NCBI GenBank assembly: GCA_020444275.1
Contig: JAHLLG010000002.1
Coordinates: forward strand, 1,165,991 to 1,229,990
Direction of reading: 5' to 3'
DNA: 64,000 bases
From: Bacteroidota bacterium
Lineage (GTDB): Bacteria; Bacteroidota; Bacteroidia; Bacteroidales; UBA12077
Under the pieces are notes generated by a model. It was not told the origin of the DNA, made no database searches, and saw only the letters and a program-made list of their open reading frames with translations. Shown piece by piece: positions 1 through 8,880 of the stretch (its first letter is position 1; each line of letters starts with the position of its first letter). A program made the position numbers and the translations under genes.

Positions 1-1
1 A

Positions 2-430
2 TCTTTTATTAAAGCAAGCGAAAAGAAGATACCTTTCAGTAGCGAAAGTTTCGATGTTTTAATCAATATTGGTGCGGCAAGATTTTATGATGATTTTCCA
101 AAATTCTGTAACGAGGTGTATCGTGTTTTAAGAAAAGATTCTATTTTTATTTTTGCAGATATCATCGAAAAAAGATACCTGGAAACGGTCAAACATCAGC
201 TTAGAATGGCTGGTTTTACCATAGAATATAAAGACGATATCACAAAAAATATTACAGCTTTTATAGAAGACGAACCTATTCATGATTATTCATTTAAAAA
301 AGAACGAATACCGGGATTTATGAAAAAAGCTTTTAGTCCATTTATAAAAAACCACGATCCCGATAGTTCTGAATCATTACTAAATGGTAATGCTGTATTC
401 ATGAGTTATATTCTTAAAAAAGTTTCGTAA
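2..430 (+). CDS. class I SAM-dependent methyltransferase, C-terminal part
   Basis: This reading frame is open from the left edge of the window, so the gene is cut at its 5' end and the SAM-binding glycine loop is outside. What remains is the second half of a Rossmann-type methyltransferase. The stretch IPFSSESFDVLINIGAARFY followed by EVYRVLRKDSIFIFADI is the usual 'falls in the methylatable substrate window, then leader must tell' pattern of motif post-I and motif III in small-molecule methyltransferases of the UbiE/Methyltransf_11 type. The tail after residue 60 is variable and gives no substrate. An internal ATG at 116 is not the real start because the conserved pattern begins before it. 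The fold is well supported; the substrate is unknown. The next gene on this strand begins 117 bases later. Confidence 0.75.
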   Translation, partial: SFIKASEKKIPFSSESFDVLINIGAARFYDDFPKFCNEVYRVLRKDSIFIFADIIEKRYLETVKHQLRMAGFTIEYKDDITKNITAFIEDEPIHDYSFKKERIPGFMKKAFSPFIKNHDPDSSESLLNGNAVFMSYILKKVS

Positions 431-547
431 TCCAGCTTTTAAGCATGGTATTAATTCTCCATCCAGATATATATTTGATCTAATCGAAAATATATCTTAT
501 CTTTCACTAACGTATATATTAAGGAAAGATCATTCAAATAACTTGAT

Positions 548-946
548 ATGGATAAGAAATTAATTATTAAAGCTACCGATAAAACTCCTTCTATTAAATT
601 CGATTCAGAATCTGGATTATTTCAAATTCATGGATATTGCCTACCAGAGAACTCTTTTGAATTTTATAATCCTATTATTCAATGGTTAGATGAATATATT
701 ATCAACCCAAATGATAAAACTAAATTTGATATTAGACTTATAGTCCTGAATACATCATCATCAAAAATGTTTATTGACATTTTTAGAAAAATAAATAAGA
801 TGGTGGAAATGAAGAATTCTGATGTATCTGTGGTCTGGTACTATGAAATTGAAGATGAAGATATGCATGAACTTGCTTTGCAGTATGAAGAAATTTGTAA
901 GGCTCCATTTAAAATCATTGGAACCGAACATCGATTAATCGAGTAA
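548..946 (+). CDS. SiaC-family (DUF1987) regulatory phosphoprotein
   Basis: A 132-residue cytoplasmic protein without signal peptide. It resembles the SiaC/DUF1987 family: an N-terminal beta hairpin ending in a FQIHGYCLPENSFEFYNPIIQWL segment, then FDIRLIVLNTSSSKMFIDIF, in which the Thr-Ser-Ser stretch corresponds to the phosphorylated site of SiaC. In Pseudomonas, SiaC is phosphorylated by the kinase SiaB and dephosphorylated by the PP2C phosphatase SiaA, and unphosphorylated SiaC stimulates a diguanylate cyclase. No siaA- or siaB-like gene lies next to it, so the partner is unknown. A second paralogue lies at 46761-47135 on the other strand with the same LNTSS core. Family call is firm, role in this organism is inference. 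Confidence 0.8.
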   Translation: MDKKLIIKATDKTPSIKFDSESGLFQIHGYCLPENSFEFYNPIIQWLDEYIINPNDKTKFDIRLIVLNTSSSKMFIDIFRKINKMVEMKNSDVSVVWYYEIEDEDMHELALQYEEICKAPFKIIGTEHRLIE

Positions 947-1041
947 AATACCACCAACATATCAACAAAAACACCATAAATTTGTAAGTAGAATGTTTTT
1001 TATATTGTTTTTTTGAATTTATTTGCAAAAAATATACATCA

Positions 1042-2070
1042 ATGAACATATGCTTTATTATTGATCCCTGGGAAGAGATAAACCCGGAAGAAGATTCAAC
1101 AATTAGATTGATCCATGAATCTTTAGTCAGAAATCACACTGTGGGAATTCTATATCCGTATAGTTTAACCATTCGTGATAGTAATACTTATGGTTTTGTG
1201 CGGTTAATTAAAAAACAGGAAAAATATTCAACCAACTATACCACATTTCATAAAAAGGTTATTCTGAATAAGCAGCTCCTACCTATCAGTGGTTTTGATG
1301 CTATTTTCATTCGAACCAATCCACCATTGGATCAGATTATGTTGAATTTTCTGGATTCAATTAAAGATCAAACCTTTATTGTTAACGATATTGATGGTTT
1401 GCGCCGTGCAAATAATAAACTCTATCCGGCATCTTTCGAGGATCCTAAAAATGAAATAATACCAGTTACACACGTATCAAAAAGTAAAAATTACCTGAAA
1501 GAAGTTATTAAAAACTCTGTAAAAGATAAAATGATTCTTAAACCTCTTGATGGCTTTGGAGGTAGCGGAGTTATTGTCTTAGAGCGTGATGCGACCCAAA
1601 ATATTAATTCGTTGCTCGATTTCTACATTTCCGGAAAGCGCGATGGCAACTACGTTATTGTACAGGAATTTATCGAAGGTGCTGAAGAAGGCGATACACG
1701 TGTTCTTATGTTAAATGGAGAACCCATTGGTGCTTACAGAAGAATCCCTGCACAAGATGATATACGCTCAAATATAAAAGCTGGTGGAAGTGCGCAAAAG
1801 CATGTACTTTCGAAACAAGAAAAGCTGATTTGCAAGAAAATTGGTCCAAAACTGGTTGCTGATGGTTTATATTTTGTTGGTTTAGATATCATTAAAGGTA
1901 AACTCATAGAAATAAATGTTGTAAGTCCGGGAGGAATTACACGAATCAATAAATTTAACAGAACCAAAATCCAAAGCAAGGTAATTGATTTTGTTGAACA
2001 TGTAATTTCACATAAGGAAAAAGCTTACCATCGCAAACAAAGTCATAAAAAACTGATCGAAAATGCTTAA
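1042..2070 (+). CDS. gshB: glutathione synthetase-like ATP-grasp ligase
   Basis: A 342-residue cytoplasmic ATP-grasp enzyme. The N-terminal third (MNICFIIDPWEEINPEEDST) is the GshB-type substrate domain, followed by FIRTNPPLDQ and NDIDGLRRANNKLY, both typical of glutathione synthetase. The ATP-grasp core follows: ILKPLDGFGGSGVIVLE (ATP-binding loop, about residues 165-180), VQEFIEGAEEGDTRVLMLNGE (about 212-232), and the metal-binding end GLDIIKGKLIEINVVSPGG (about 280-300). GshB joins gamma-glutamylcysteine to glycine using ATP. The gene overlaps the next one by 8 bases, so the two are translationally coupled. No gshA is visible in the window, so the real substrate pair could be another peptide or thiol; the symbol is a family-level assignment. 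Confidence 0.75.
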   Translation: MNICFIIDPWEEINPEEDSTIRLIHESLVRNHTVGILYPYSLTIRDSNTYGFVRLIKKQEKYSTNYTTFHKKVILNKQLLPISGFDAIFIRTNPPLDQIMLNFLDSIKDQTFIVNDIDGLRRANNKLYPASFEDPKNEIIPVTHVSKSKNYLKEVIKNSVKDKMILKPLDGFGGSGVIVLERDATQNINSLLDFYISGKRDGNYVIVQEFIEGAEEGDTRVLMLNGEPIGAYRRIPAQDDIRSNIKAGGSAQKHVLSKQEKLICKKIGPKLVADGLYFVGLDIIKGKLIEINVVSPGGITRINKFNRTKIQSKVIDFVEHVISHKEKAYHRKQSHKKLIENA

Positions 2071-4057
2071 GCTAAGCATCTCAGAAATTATTCAACGAAT
2101 AAACCAATCGAAACATTTTGAAGCAGAATGTATCGATTCTTCATTTCAAATTAAAATAGACGAATACACTCCTTTTGTTTGTTTCGCCATACATAACGGG
2201 CATAATTTAAGAAATGAACTTAAACAAAAGTGTTTATTGAGTGATTTTGAACGATGGCAGGAAGAAGATCCCGAAACAGCAAATTTTATTTCATCATTAC
2301 CAATTGTAGTTTCTGCCAATGATTCTCGTTATGAGTATGACTTAAATAGAAATGAAGAAAACGCTATATATGATAAGGCCTGGGGAAAAGAAGTTTGGAA
2401 AGAAGAGTTAACAAAAAATGAGAAGGATATTTCTTTGCAAAAACACCGTAATTTTTACGTAGTAGTTTATGCGTTAATTCAAAAATTAGAATCAAAATTT
2501 AAGGCTGTTGTTGTTTATGATATCCATTCATATAATTTCAAACGCTACGAAAATGCAACACCGGTTTTTAATTTGGGTACAGAAAGAATTGATCGAGTAA
2601 AATACTCACGATATATCAATTACTGGTTGAAAGAGCTTAAAAAAATCGATCTTCCCGGAATTGAAAATACAACTGAAGAGAACGACATTTTTAAAGGCAA
2701 AGGTTATCTTCTGGAATTTATTACATCAAAATTTCAAAACACACTGGTTTTTGCAACCGAAGTAAAAAAGATCTACTGCAACGAAGAAAGTGGTGAGAAG
2801 TACCCACTTGTTATCGAAGAGTTAACAGAACAACTCAAAAAAGCAATTATTAACACATCGGCCTATTTTGCAAAACAGAAAACAAATTTAACAGTTAAGA
2901 AGAAAAACACCCTACTTTCATCAGAGCTTGATAAAGAGTTATTAAAAATTGATAATCAGCTTTTTAACATTGCTAAAGATTTTGAAATTATCAGTTTAAT
3001 AAATCCTGTGAATATTGATCAGGCAAGAAAAAAATTCTTCAAAAACAGATATCAGGTTAATCCTGAGTTCGTTTACAAACAACTGCCTATAAATCCTTTT
3101 GAGTTCAAGCGTAAGCTGTATAATATTCCGGTTGAAAAAATTTCTGATATATCACTTCGTATTCTTTACCAAGATGTGATCGACTCATATGCCGATAAAA
3201 TTGATATCATCGCATCCATAGGGACAGACCGGTTTTTATACAATTCATTGCGCTATTTTGGAGAACCCGAAAAAGCAGACATCAAAAATGCAGAATACAT
3301 TCTACATTCATCATTAAGTATTGATGAAAAAGAAGAGATGAATTTAAACTCTAACGATGTTTATCACTATTTTAAATATGAAATTGATAAATACGGATTT
3401 ACATGTAAACTAGAGATTTCAAGGAAAATTATATCTAAAGTTCTTAATTTAAATAATAAAAAAACGCTTTATATCAGAAAAGATTCTTTTTTCTCTGAAA
3501 AATCTTTAAAAGCTTTAGCCGAGCACGAAATCGGAGTACATATGTTAACCACAATTAACTCCAGGTTACAGCCATTAAAAATATTTAGATTAGGAACTCC
3601 CTTAAACACACACGCACAAGAAGGTCTTGCAATTCTCTCCGAATATTTATCCGGGAATATATCAATAAACCGATTACAAATACTGGCATTAAGAGTAAAA
3701 ACCATAGAAAAAATGCTGTCGGGATTTGATTTTAAACAAACCTTCAGTTATTTAATGGATACCGGTTTATTAAATGAAACCCAGGCATTTTTCATGACAG
3801 CACGAATTTTCAGAGGTGGTGGTTTTACCAAAGATCATTTATATTTAAAAGGCTTTAAAGATATTTTAAAATATTATAATCAAAACAATCATATTATGAA
3901 TTTATTGATTGGGAAAACTTCCCTAAAATATAAAAATGTGATTGAAGAGATGATCGAGCGTAAAATCTTTTTACCTCCAAAATACAAAACCAGATCATTT
4001 ATTAATCCGGTGGAACCCAATCCTATTGTTAAGTATATTTTAAATAGTCTACATTAA
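2063..4057 (+). CDS. QEGLA-motif (DUF1704/MATCAP-like) metallopeptidase with N-formylglutamate amidohydrolase-like N-terminus
   Basis: A 664-residue two-part protein with no signal peptide. The first 270 residues resemble N-formylglutamate amidohydrolases: AIHNGHNLRNEL, then VVYDIHSYN and FNLGTERID. The C-terminal 370 residues carry the DUF1704 pattern: a zinc motif HEIGVH near residue 493 and, about 40 residues on, the diagnostic THAQEGLAILSEYLSG. Bacterial members are named 'flavohemoglobin expression-modulating QEGLA motif protein'; the eukaryotic relatives (MATCAP) are zinc carboxypeptidases that remove the terminal tyrosine of tubulin. The 8-base overlap with the upstream ATP-grasp ligase suggests the two enzymes act on the same small molecule or peptide, one forming and one breaking an amide bond. 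That pairing is inference; the family call is firm. The domain is complete and the gene ends about 400 bases before the next. Confidence 0.8.
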   Translation: MLKLSISEIIQRINQSKHFEAECIDSSFQIKIDEYTPFVCFAIHNGHNLRNELKQKCLLSDFERWQEEDPETANFISSLPIVVSANDSRYEYDLNRNEENAIYDKAWGKEVWKEELTKNEKDISLQKHRNFYVVVYALIQKLESKFKAVVVYDIHSYNFKRYENATPVFNLGTERIDRVKYSRYINYWLKELKKIDLPGIENTTEENDIFKGKGYLLEFITSKFQNTLVFATEVKKIYCNEESGEKYPLVIEELTEQLKKAIINTSAYFAKQKTNLTVKKKNTLLSSELDKELLKIDNQLFNIAKDFEIISLINPVNIDQARKKFFKNRYQVNPEFVYKQLPINPFEFKRKLYNIPVEKISDISLRILYQDVIDSYADKIDIIASIGTDRFLYNSLRYFGEPEKADIKNAEYILHSSLSIDEKEEMNLNSNDVYHYFKYEIDKYGFTCKLEISRKIISKVLNLNNKKTLYIRKDSFFSEKSLKALAEHEIGVHMLTTINSRLQPLKIFRLGTPLNTHAQEGLAILSEYLSGNISINRLQILALRVKTIEKMLSGFDFKQTFSYLMDTGLLNETQAFFMTARIFRGGGFTKDHLYLKGFKDILKYYNQNNHIMNLLIGKTSLKYKNVIEEMIERKIFLPPKYKTRSFINPVEPNPIVKYILNSLH

Positions 4058-4453
4058 AATCTTTGATTAATCAACAGCTTTTATTTAAATATTAGATCAT
4101 TAATGAACAGATAAAAGTTTTAATATCAAAACAATACGAAATATTATCAATATCACGGATAAAGGCATCTGCGCGCAGGAAAAATACAAATTGAACATCA
4201 TGTTATCCAGCATATATAGGAAATTAATTGTCGTTTATTCATGATATCATCTTAAAATTTATAGTTTCGCGAATATTATTTTTCATGCTTGAGACAGATT
4301 TTTCATAAAGATGCTTTTATGTTAAATAAAACATACCGCATTTATACTGTTTCATAAACAAGTCTCTTAATTAAAAAATCAAACATATAGATTTTACCTG
4401 TTGGTAAGTTATGTATTACTTTTTTTATTAATACTTAAAAATCAAAAATAACT
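4058..4453. other. 396-base intergenic region upstream of the betaine-uptake genes
   Basis: No coding potential was seen on either strand. It is AT-rich and must hold the promoter of the porin/betaine importer genes, which are usually induced by osmotic stress. I could not find a convincing TAnnTTTG promoter element, a riboswitch fold or a repeat, so nothing more specific is claimed. Confidence 0.5.
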
Positions 4454-5614
4454 ATGAAATTAAAAAGTACTCTTTTAATTATCTTATTATTTTTTACAAC
4501 TCAATTATTCTCTCAGGACAAACCCAAAATTGACGTAGGTGGTGCCCTTAGGTTTAATTACAATTTATCATCGTGGAAAGATGGACAAAAGTCGCGAGGA
4601 GGAGATTTTGGATACGATGTATTCCGTGTAAATGCTAAAGCTCAGTACAAAGGCGTTAAATTAAACGCTGAGTATCGTCTATATTCAACAGGCTTTGGAG
4701 GTGGTATGCTAAAACAAGGATGGGTAGGATACGATTTCAATGAAAAAAACGGTATCCAAATCGGACTTACCCAGGTACCTTTTGGTATCACACAGTATAA
4801 TTCACACAACTGGTTCTTTAATTTAGGATATTATGTTGGATTAGAAGATGACCATGATATGGGTATCAAATACATGCATAATAATGATAATTGGGAATTC
4901 AGGCTTGCATTTTTCAAAAATGCTGAAGAATTACGATTCGGAGGAAGCAGCGATATTTCCAATTCAAGATACTCTTATGATGTATCATCCATTGATATCG
5001 ACGGCGACGGGAATCTTGATATCCGAAATAAAGAAGTAAACCAGTTTAATGGTAAATTTAATTACAAATTCGGTAATGATAATGTTAAAAGTAAATTAGG
5101 AATTTCTGCACAATTTGGTGGTTTATATAATATAGATACAGACAAAACAGGTAATCACTATGCATTAGCCGGACATTACGAACTAAATGCCGGAAAACTT
5201 AATGTAAAGGCGCAAGTGGCAACCTATAAATACAATTCGGAGAATCCTGTTGGCCAACCCGATAATGTAGTGGCAATGGGAGCATATGGATATCCATATT
5301 TAACAGCAGCCGAAGCAAATATGTATACACTCGCAGTTTCTTATTCAGTTCCTGTAAGCTGGGGACCAGTTTCCAACCTAAATTTTTACAACGACTTTGG
5401 TATGCTCGATAAAGCAGAATCAGGCTTTGAAGACACGTTTATGAATATCACCGGAGTTCTTGTAACAGCCGGACAGGTTTATACCTATATAGATCTAGCA
5501 GCCGGTAAAGATCAACCATGGTTAGGTCCTAATTGGACAAACGGACTAGCAGATGGCGATCCGGATGCTGAATGGCACGCAAGATTCAATATCAACATTG
5601 GATATTACTTTTAA
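4454..5614 (+). CDS. outer-membrane porin-like beta-barrel protein linked to betaine uptake
   Basis: A 386-residue exported protein. MKLKSTLLIILLFFTTQLFSQ is a Sec signal peptide with the FSQ end common in Bacteroidota. The mature part is a series of amphipathic strands with alternating aromatic and polar residues (VGGALRFNYNLSSW, VNAKAQYKGVKLNAEYRL, QIGLTQVPFGITQYNSHNWF, NKEVNQFNGKFNYKFG) and ends in INIGYYF, a C-terminal aromatic residue as expected for an outer-membrane barrel. It resembles phosphate-selective-porin-like proteins. It sits directly upstream of the three genes of a glycine-betaine ABC importer, same strand, with no terminator between, so it probably lets betaine or related osmolytes cross the outer membrane. 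Barrel topology is well supported; substrate is inferred from context only. Confidence 0.7.
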   Translation: MKLKSTLLIILLFFTTQLFSQDKPKIDVGGALRFNYNLSSWKDGQKSRGGDFGYDVFRVNAKAQYKGVKLNAEYRLYSTGFGGGMLKQGWVGYDFNEKNGIQIGLTQVPFGITQYNSHNWFFNLGYYVGLEDDHDMGIKYMHNNDNWEFRLAFFKNAEELRFGGSSDISNSRYSYDVSSIDIDGDGNLDIRNKEVNQFNGKFNYKFGNDNVKSKLGISAQFGGLYNIDTDKTGNHYALAGHYELNAGKLNVKAQVATYKYNSENPVGQPDNVVAMGAYGYPYLTAAEANMYTLAVSYSVPVSWGPVSNLNFYNDFGMLDKAESGFEDTFMNITGVLVTAGQVYTYIDLAAGKDQPWLGPNWTNGLADGDPDAEWHARFNINIGYYF

Positions 5615-5685
5615 AATTATTAAATTAGCGTTACTACAATGTGGTAACTCCCTCTTTAACAAAGAAAAATCACAAAACATATAGT

Positions 5686-6921
5686 ATGGGTGATATACAT
5701 GTAAAAAATTTGAATGTCATTTTTGGCAAACGAAAGAAAGAAGCTCTGAGATTACTTAATCAGGGCGAATCAAAAGCAAGCATATTGGAAAAGACCGGCT
5801 GTACAGTTGGTGTTTACGATGCAAATCTTGAGATTAAACAGGGTGAAATATTCGTAGTTATGGGACTATCTGGAAGCGGAAAATCTACTCTCTTACGTTG
5901 CTTTAACAGGCTAATTGATCCAACATCAGGATCAATTGTACTGGATGACAAAGACATCGTTCAGTGCAATGAAGCTGAACTTAGAGAAATCAGGCGTAAA
6001 AAAATGACCATGGTTTTTCAACACTTCGGTTTATTGCCACACAGAACAGTTAGTTCAAATGTAGGATTCGGTCTTGAAATTCAGGGAATAGACTATGAAA
6101 CAAGAAGAAAAAAAGCTTACGAAACCATTGAAACGGTTGGCCTAAAAGGATATGAAGAACAAATGACTGGTCAGCTAAGTGGTGGAATGCAACAAAGGGT
6201 TGGATTAGCCCGTGCACTTGCCACTGATCCGGAAGTTTTATTAATGGACGAAGCGTTTAGTGCTCTGGATCCGCTTATTAGAAATAATATGCAGGACGAA
6301 TTAATTTTACTACAAGAAAAAGTTAATAAAACAATTCTGTTCATTACACACGATTTGGATGAAGCTTTAAAACTTGGTGATCGAATTGCCATAATGAAAG
6401 ATGGTAAAATTGTACAAATAGATACACCGGAAAATATTCTTACCAATCCAGCGGATGATTATGTAAAAGCATTTGTTGAAAATGTTGATCGTGGTGAAAT
6501 TATTACAGCTGGTTCAATTATGTTTGAAAATCCGGCGAGTATCAGAATTGATCACGATGGTCCAAAAGTAGCTTTAAGAAAGATGCGAAAGGTTGGTGTT
6601 ACTTCTCTTCCTGTTGTAGACAATAAGAATAACTTTCTTGGTTTTGTAAAAGATGAAGAAATGGCATATATGGAAGAAAACAATCTGGATAAGATTAGTG
6701 AATATATGCATTCTAAAGAAGAAGTAAGAGCTGTAAATCCAGATACACCGGTAGCTGATTTACTTCCACTCTTTTTAGATAATATTTATAATATCGCAGT
6801 TATTGATAACGATAAAAAACTTATTGGCGTAGTAGTTCACTCTTCTGTTATTGGAGAAATGATAGGAACGAATCGCGAAAAAGTAGTTCAACTTAAAGAA
6901 GAAGGAGGACTTGCATTATGA
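5686..6921 (+). CDS. proV: glycine betaine/proline ABC transporter ATP-binding protein with CBS domains
   Basis: The ATPase of an OpuA/ProU-type importer. After a ProV-specific N-terminal segment (FGKRKKEALRLLNQGESKASILEKTG) come Walker A GLSGSGKST, Q-loop MVFQHFGLLPHRTV, signature LSGGMQQRVGLARAL, Walker B VLLMDEAFSALDP and the switch histidine in ITHDLDEAL. The C-terminal 130 residues form a CBS pair (from about GEIITAGSIMFENPASI onward), which in OpuA senses ionic strength or cyclic-di-AMP. I place the start at the ATG at 5686; an in-frame GTG at 5641 would add 15 unconserved residues. The stop overlaps the permease start by 4 bases (ATGA), so translation is coupled. Function is firm; the exact osmolyte preference is not visible. 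Confidence 0.92.
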   Translation: MGDIHVKNLNVIFGKRKKEALRLLNQGESKASILEKTGCTVGVYDANLEIKQGEIFVVMGLSGSGKSTLLRCFNRLIDPTSGSIVLDDKDIVQCNEAELREIRRKKMTMVFQHFGLLPHRTVSSNVGFGLEIQGIDYETRRKKAYETIETVGLKGYEEQMTGQLSGGMQQRVGLARALATDPEVLLMDEAFSALDPLIRNNMQDELILLQEKVNKTILFITHDLDEALKLGDRIAIMKDGKIVQIDTPENILTNPADDYVKAFVENVDRGEIITAGSIMFENPASIRIDHDGPKVALRKMRKVGVTSLPVVDNKNNFLGFVKDEEMAYMEENNLDKISEYMHSKEEVRAVNPDTPVADLLPLFLDNIYNIAVIDNDKKLIGVVVHSSVIGEMIGTNREKVVQLKEEGGLAL

Positions 6922-7790
6922 AATTAGATATTGGAAAATATGTTGAAAGTGGTGTAGAATGGTTATCGGCAAACGCCAGTGGATTTTTCGATGCAATAAC
7001 AACTGGTATAGATGCTATTGTTTCTGCCATGCAAACGGTATTTTTAGCATCACCATTTTGGTTAACTATTATATTCTTTGCTGTTTTATCTTATTATTTA
7101 CCGGCTCGAGGTAGATTATTTACAAAAGAAGGATGGAAAGCCGGAGGTGGAATTAGTATTTTTACTGTCTTAGGTTTACTTCTTCTTTATTTCATGGGAT
7201 ATTGGGAAGAAACGATGCAAACCATTGCGCTAATTTTAGCATCAGCACTTCTTGCTTTGGTTATGGGAATTCCATTAGGAATTTACGCAGCAAGAAATGA
7301 TCGTGCAGAAACAATTATTCGTCCCGTTCTGGATTTTATGCAAACCATGCCAGCATTTGTATATCTAATTCCAGCAATTATTTTGTTTAGTGTTGGAAAT
7401 GTACCCGGGGTGGTTGCAACAATTGTTTTTGCACTTCCTCCAGCAGTGCGTTTAACCAACCTAGGAATTAGAAATGTGCCGGCCGATGTGGTAGAAGCAT
7501 CCAGAGCATTTGGATCTACCAAACGACAATTACTTTTTAAAGTTCAGTTACCTTTAGCTATGCCAACTATTCTGGCTGGTGTAAATCAGGTGATTATGTT
7601 ATCACTATCTATGGTAGTAATTGCCTCTATGGTAGGAGCAAGTGGACTAGGTCAGGCTGTTTATAAAGGTATCCTGCAAGCTGATATCGGGCTTGGATTT
7701 GAGGCTGGTCTTGGTATTGTCGTACTTGCTATTATACTTGACCGGATAACGCAGAACCTTGGATTAGAAGGAGTAAAAACAAAAGAATAA
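6918..7790 (+). CDS. proW: glycine betaine ABC transporter permease
   Basis: A 290-residue inner-membrane protein with about six or seven hydrophobic segments, starting with an amphipathic N-terminus as in ProW/OpuAB. The binding-protein-dependent transport motif that docks the ATPase is present in the cytoplasmic loop: FALPPAVRLTNLGIRNVPADVVEASRAFG (EAA-loop variant, about residues 172-200), preceded by LDFMQTMPAFVYLIP, which is highly typical of betaine permeases. It overlaps the ATPase gene by 4 bases and is followed after 30 bases by the binding protein, giving the complete importer. Confidence is high. Confidence 0.92.
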   Translation: MKLDIGKYVESGVEWLSANASGFFDAITTGIDAIVSAMQTVFLASPFWLTIIFFAVLSYYLPARGRLFTKEGWKAGGGISIFTVLGLLLLYFMGYWEETMQTIALILASALLALVMGIPLGIYAARNDRAETIIRPVLDFMQTMPAFVYLIPAIILFSVGNVPGVVATIVFALPPAVRLTNLGIRNVPADVVEASRAFGSTKRQLLFKVQLPLAMPTILAGVNQVIMLSLSMVVIASMVGASGLGQAVYKGILQADIGLGFEAGLGIVVLAIILDRITQNLGLEGVKTKE

Positions 7791-7820
7791 TACTTAATTA
7801 TAAAAAATCAAATTTACATT

Positions 7821-8726
7821 ATGAAGAAATCAAAAATTTATTTAAAATCATTGATAGCTATTTTTACGGCCACAGTATTCATTGCTTTTACTGCATGCCA
7901 ATCAGGTACTAAGAAAAATGAAGATGGCGAATCAAAGGACAGCAATAAGAGTAAAGAAATCTCTTTTCTTTATCCGAACTGGGCAGAAGGTATAGCCTTT
8001 ACACATTTGGCTCAAGCTGCCCTTATGGATAAAGGGTATAATATAAAAGTAACACCACTTGAACCGGGACCAATCTATGCTTCACTTGCAAAAGGCGATG
8101 CTGATGTAATGATGGATGCATGGTTACCTCATACACACGCAGACTATTGGACAAAATTCGGTGATAAACTTGAAAAAATTGGTGAATCATTCAGTGGTGG
8201 AACAACAGGAATGGTAGTTCCTCATTATGTTGATGTAAATTCAATCGAAGAATTAAATGACAACATTGAAATGTTCGATGGTAAAATTATAGGTATCGGA
8301 AGTGGAGCTGGAATTCATACTAGCACAGAGAAAGCAATTGAAGAATACGGTTTGGAGTTTGAACAAATAACATCAAGCGGGCCTGCTATGATGGCCTCTT
8401 TAAAAAGATCATACGACAAACAAGAACCTATTATTATAACAGGTTGGAAACCTCATTTCATGTGGGCCGATTATGATTTGAAGTATTTAGAAGATCCTAA
8501 AGGAGTATTTCCAAAGGATGTATGTGCCATTGTTACTCGTCCAGGATTCTCAACAGATTTTCCTGTTGTAGCCGAGTTCTTAAAGAATTTTAATCTGGAA
8601 GAAATGAAGTTATATAACCTAATGAATGCTATTGAGCAAGGCGACGATACATTCACGGCTGCGCAGCAATGGTATAATGAACACAAGACATTAGTAGAAT
8701 CATGGATGCCGGAAGAAATGAAATAA
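7821..8726 (+). CDS. glycine betaine ABC transporter substrate-binding lipoprotein
   Basis: A 301-residue lipoprotein: the signal peptide ends in a lipobox (FIAFTACQ), so the mature protein is anchored at the lipid-modified cysteine, probably on the periplasmic face of the inner membrane. The mature part is an OpuAC-type fold: ISFLYPNWAEGIAFTHLAQAALMDKGY, LAKGDADVMMDAWLPHTHADYW, and IIITGWKPHFMWADYDLKYLEDP. The aromatic residues in NWAEG, DAWLP and GWKPHFMW correspond to the tryptophans that cage the trimethylammonium group in betaine-binding proteins. It is the last gene of the importer and is followed by a strong terminator. Confidence 0.92.
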   Translation: MKKSKIYLKSLIAIFTATVFIAFTACQSGTKKNEDGESKDSNKSKEISFLYPNWAEGIAFTHLAQAALMDKGYNIKVTPLEPGPIYASLAKGDADVMMDAWLPHTHADYWTKFGDKLEKIGESFSGGTTGMVVPHYVDVNSIEELNDNIEMFDGKIIGIGSGAGIHTSTEKAIEEYGLEFEQITSSGPAMMASLKRSYDKQEPIIITGWKPHFMWADYDLKYLEDPKGVFPKDVCAIVTRPGFSTDFPVVAEFLKNFNLEEMKLYNLMNAIEQGDDTFTAAQQWYNEHKTLVESWMPEEMK

Positions 8727-8748
8727 TTTCGGTTTCCCAGAGAAATTA

Positions 8749-8783
8749 AAAAGACCACCTACAGTATAGGGTGGTCTTTTTTT
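8749..8783 (+). terminator. rho-independent terminator of the betaine operon
   Basis: A 9-bp stem AAGACCACC / GGTGGTCTT with a 10-base loop is followed by seven T residues. It lies 22 bases after the stop of the substrate-binding protein gene and closes the porin-ABC importer unit. Confidence 0.9.
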
Positions 8784-8880
8784 GTTTTGAAACGTTGAAA
8801 AAAGAGAATAAAAATATAAATTACGTAAACAAGACTACTCAACGTTTGTTAAGTAATATACAAACTTTAATAAGCAACGT

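Noticed and set aside
4058-4453. Riboswitch or c-di-AMP leader before the betaine genes
   Set aside because: No conserved ydaO-type or other riboswitch motif was recognisable in the gap.
5641-5685. Longer start (GTG) for the betaine ATPase
   Set aside because: The 15 extra residues are not part of the ProV pattern and an ATG lies at 5686; GTG starts are otherwise not needed here.
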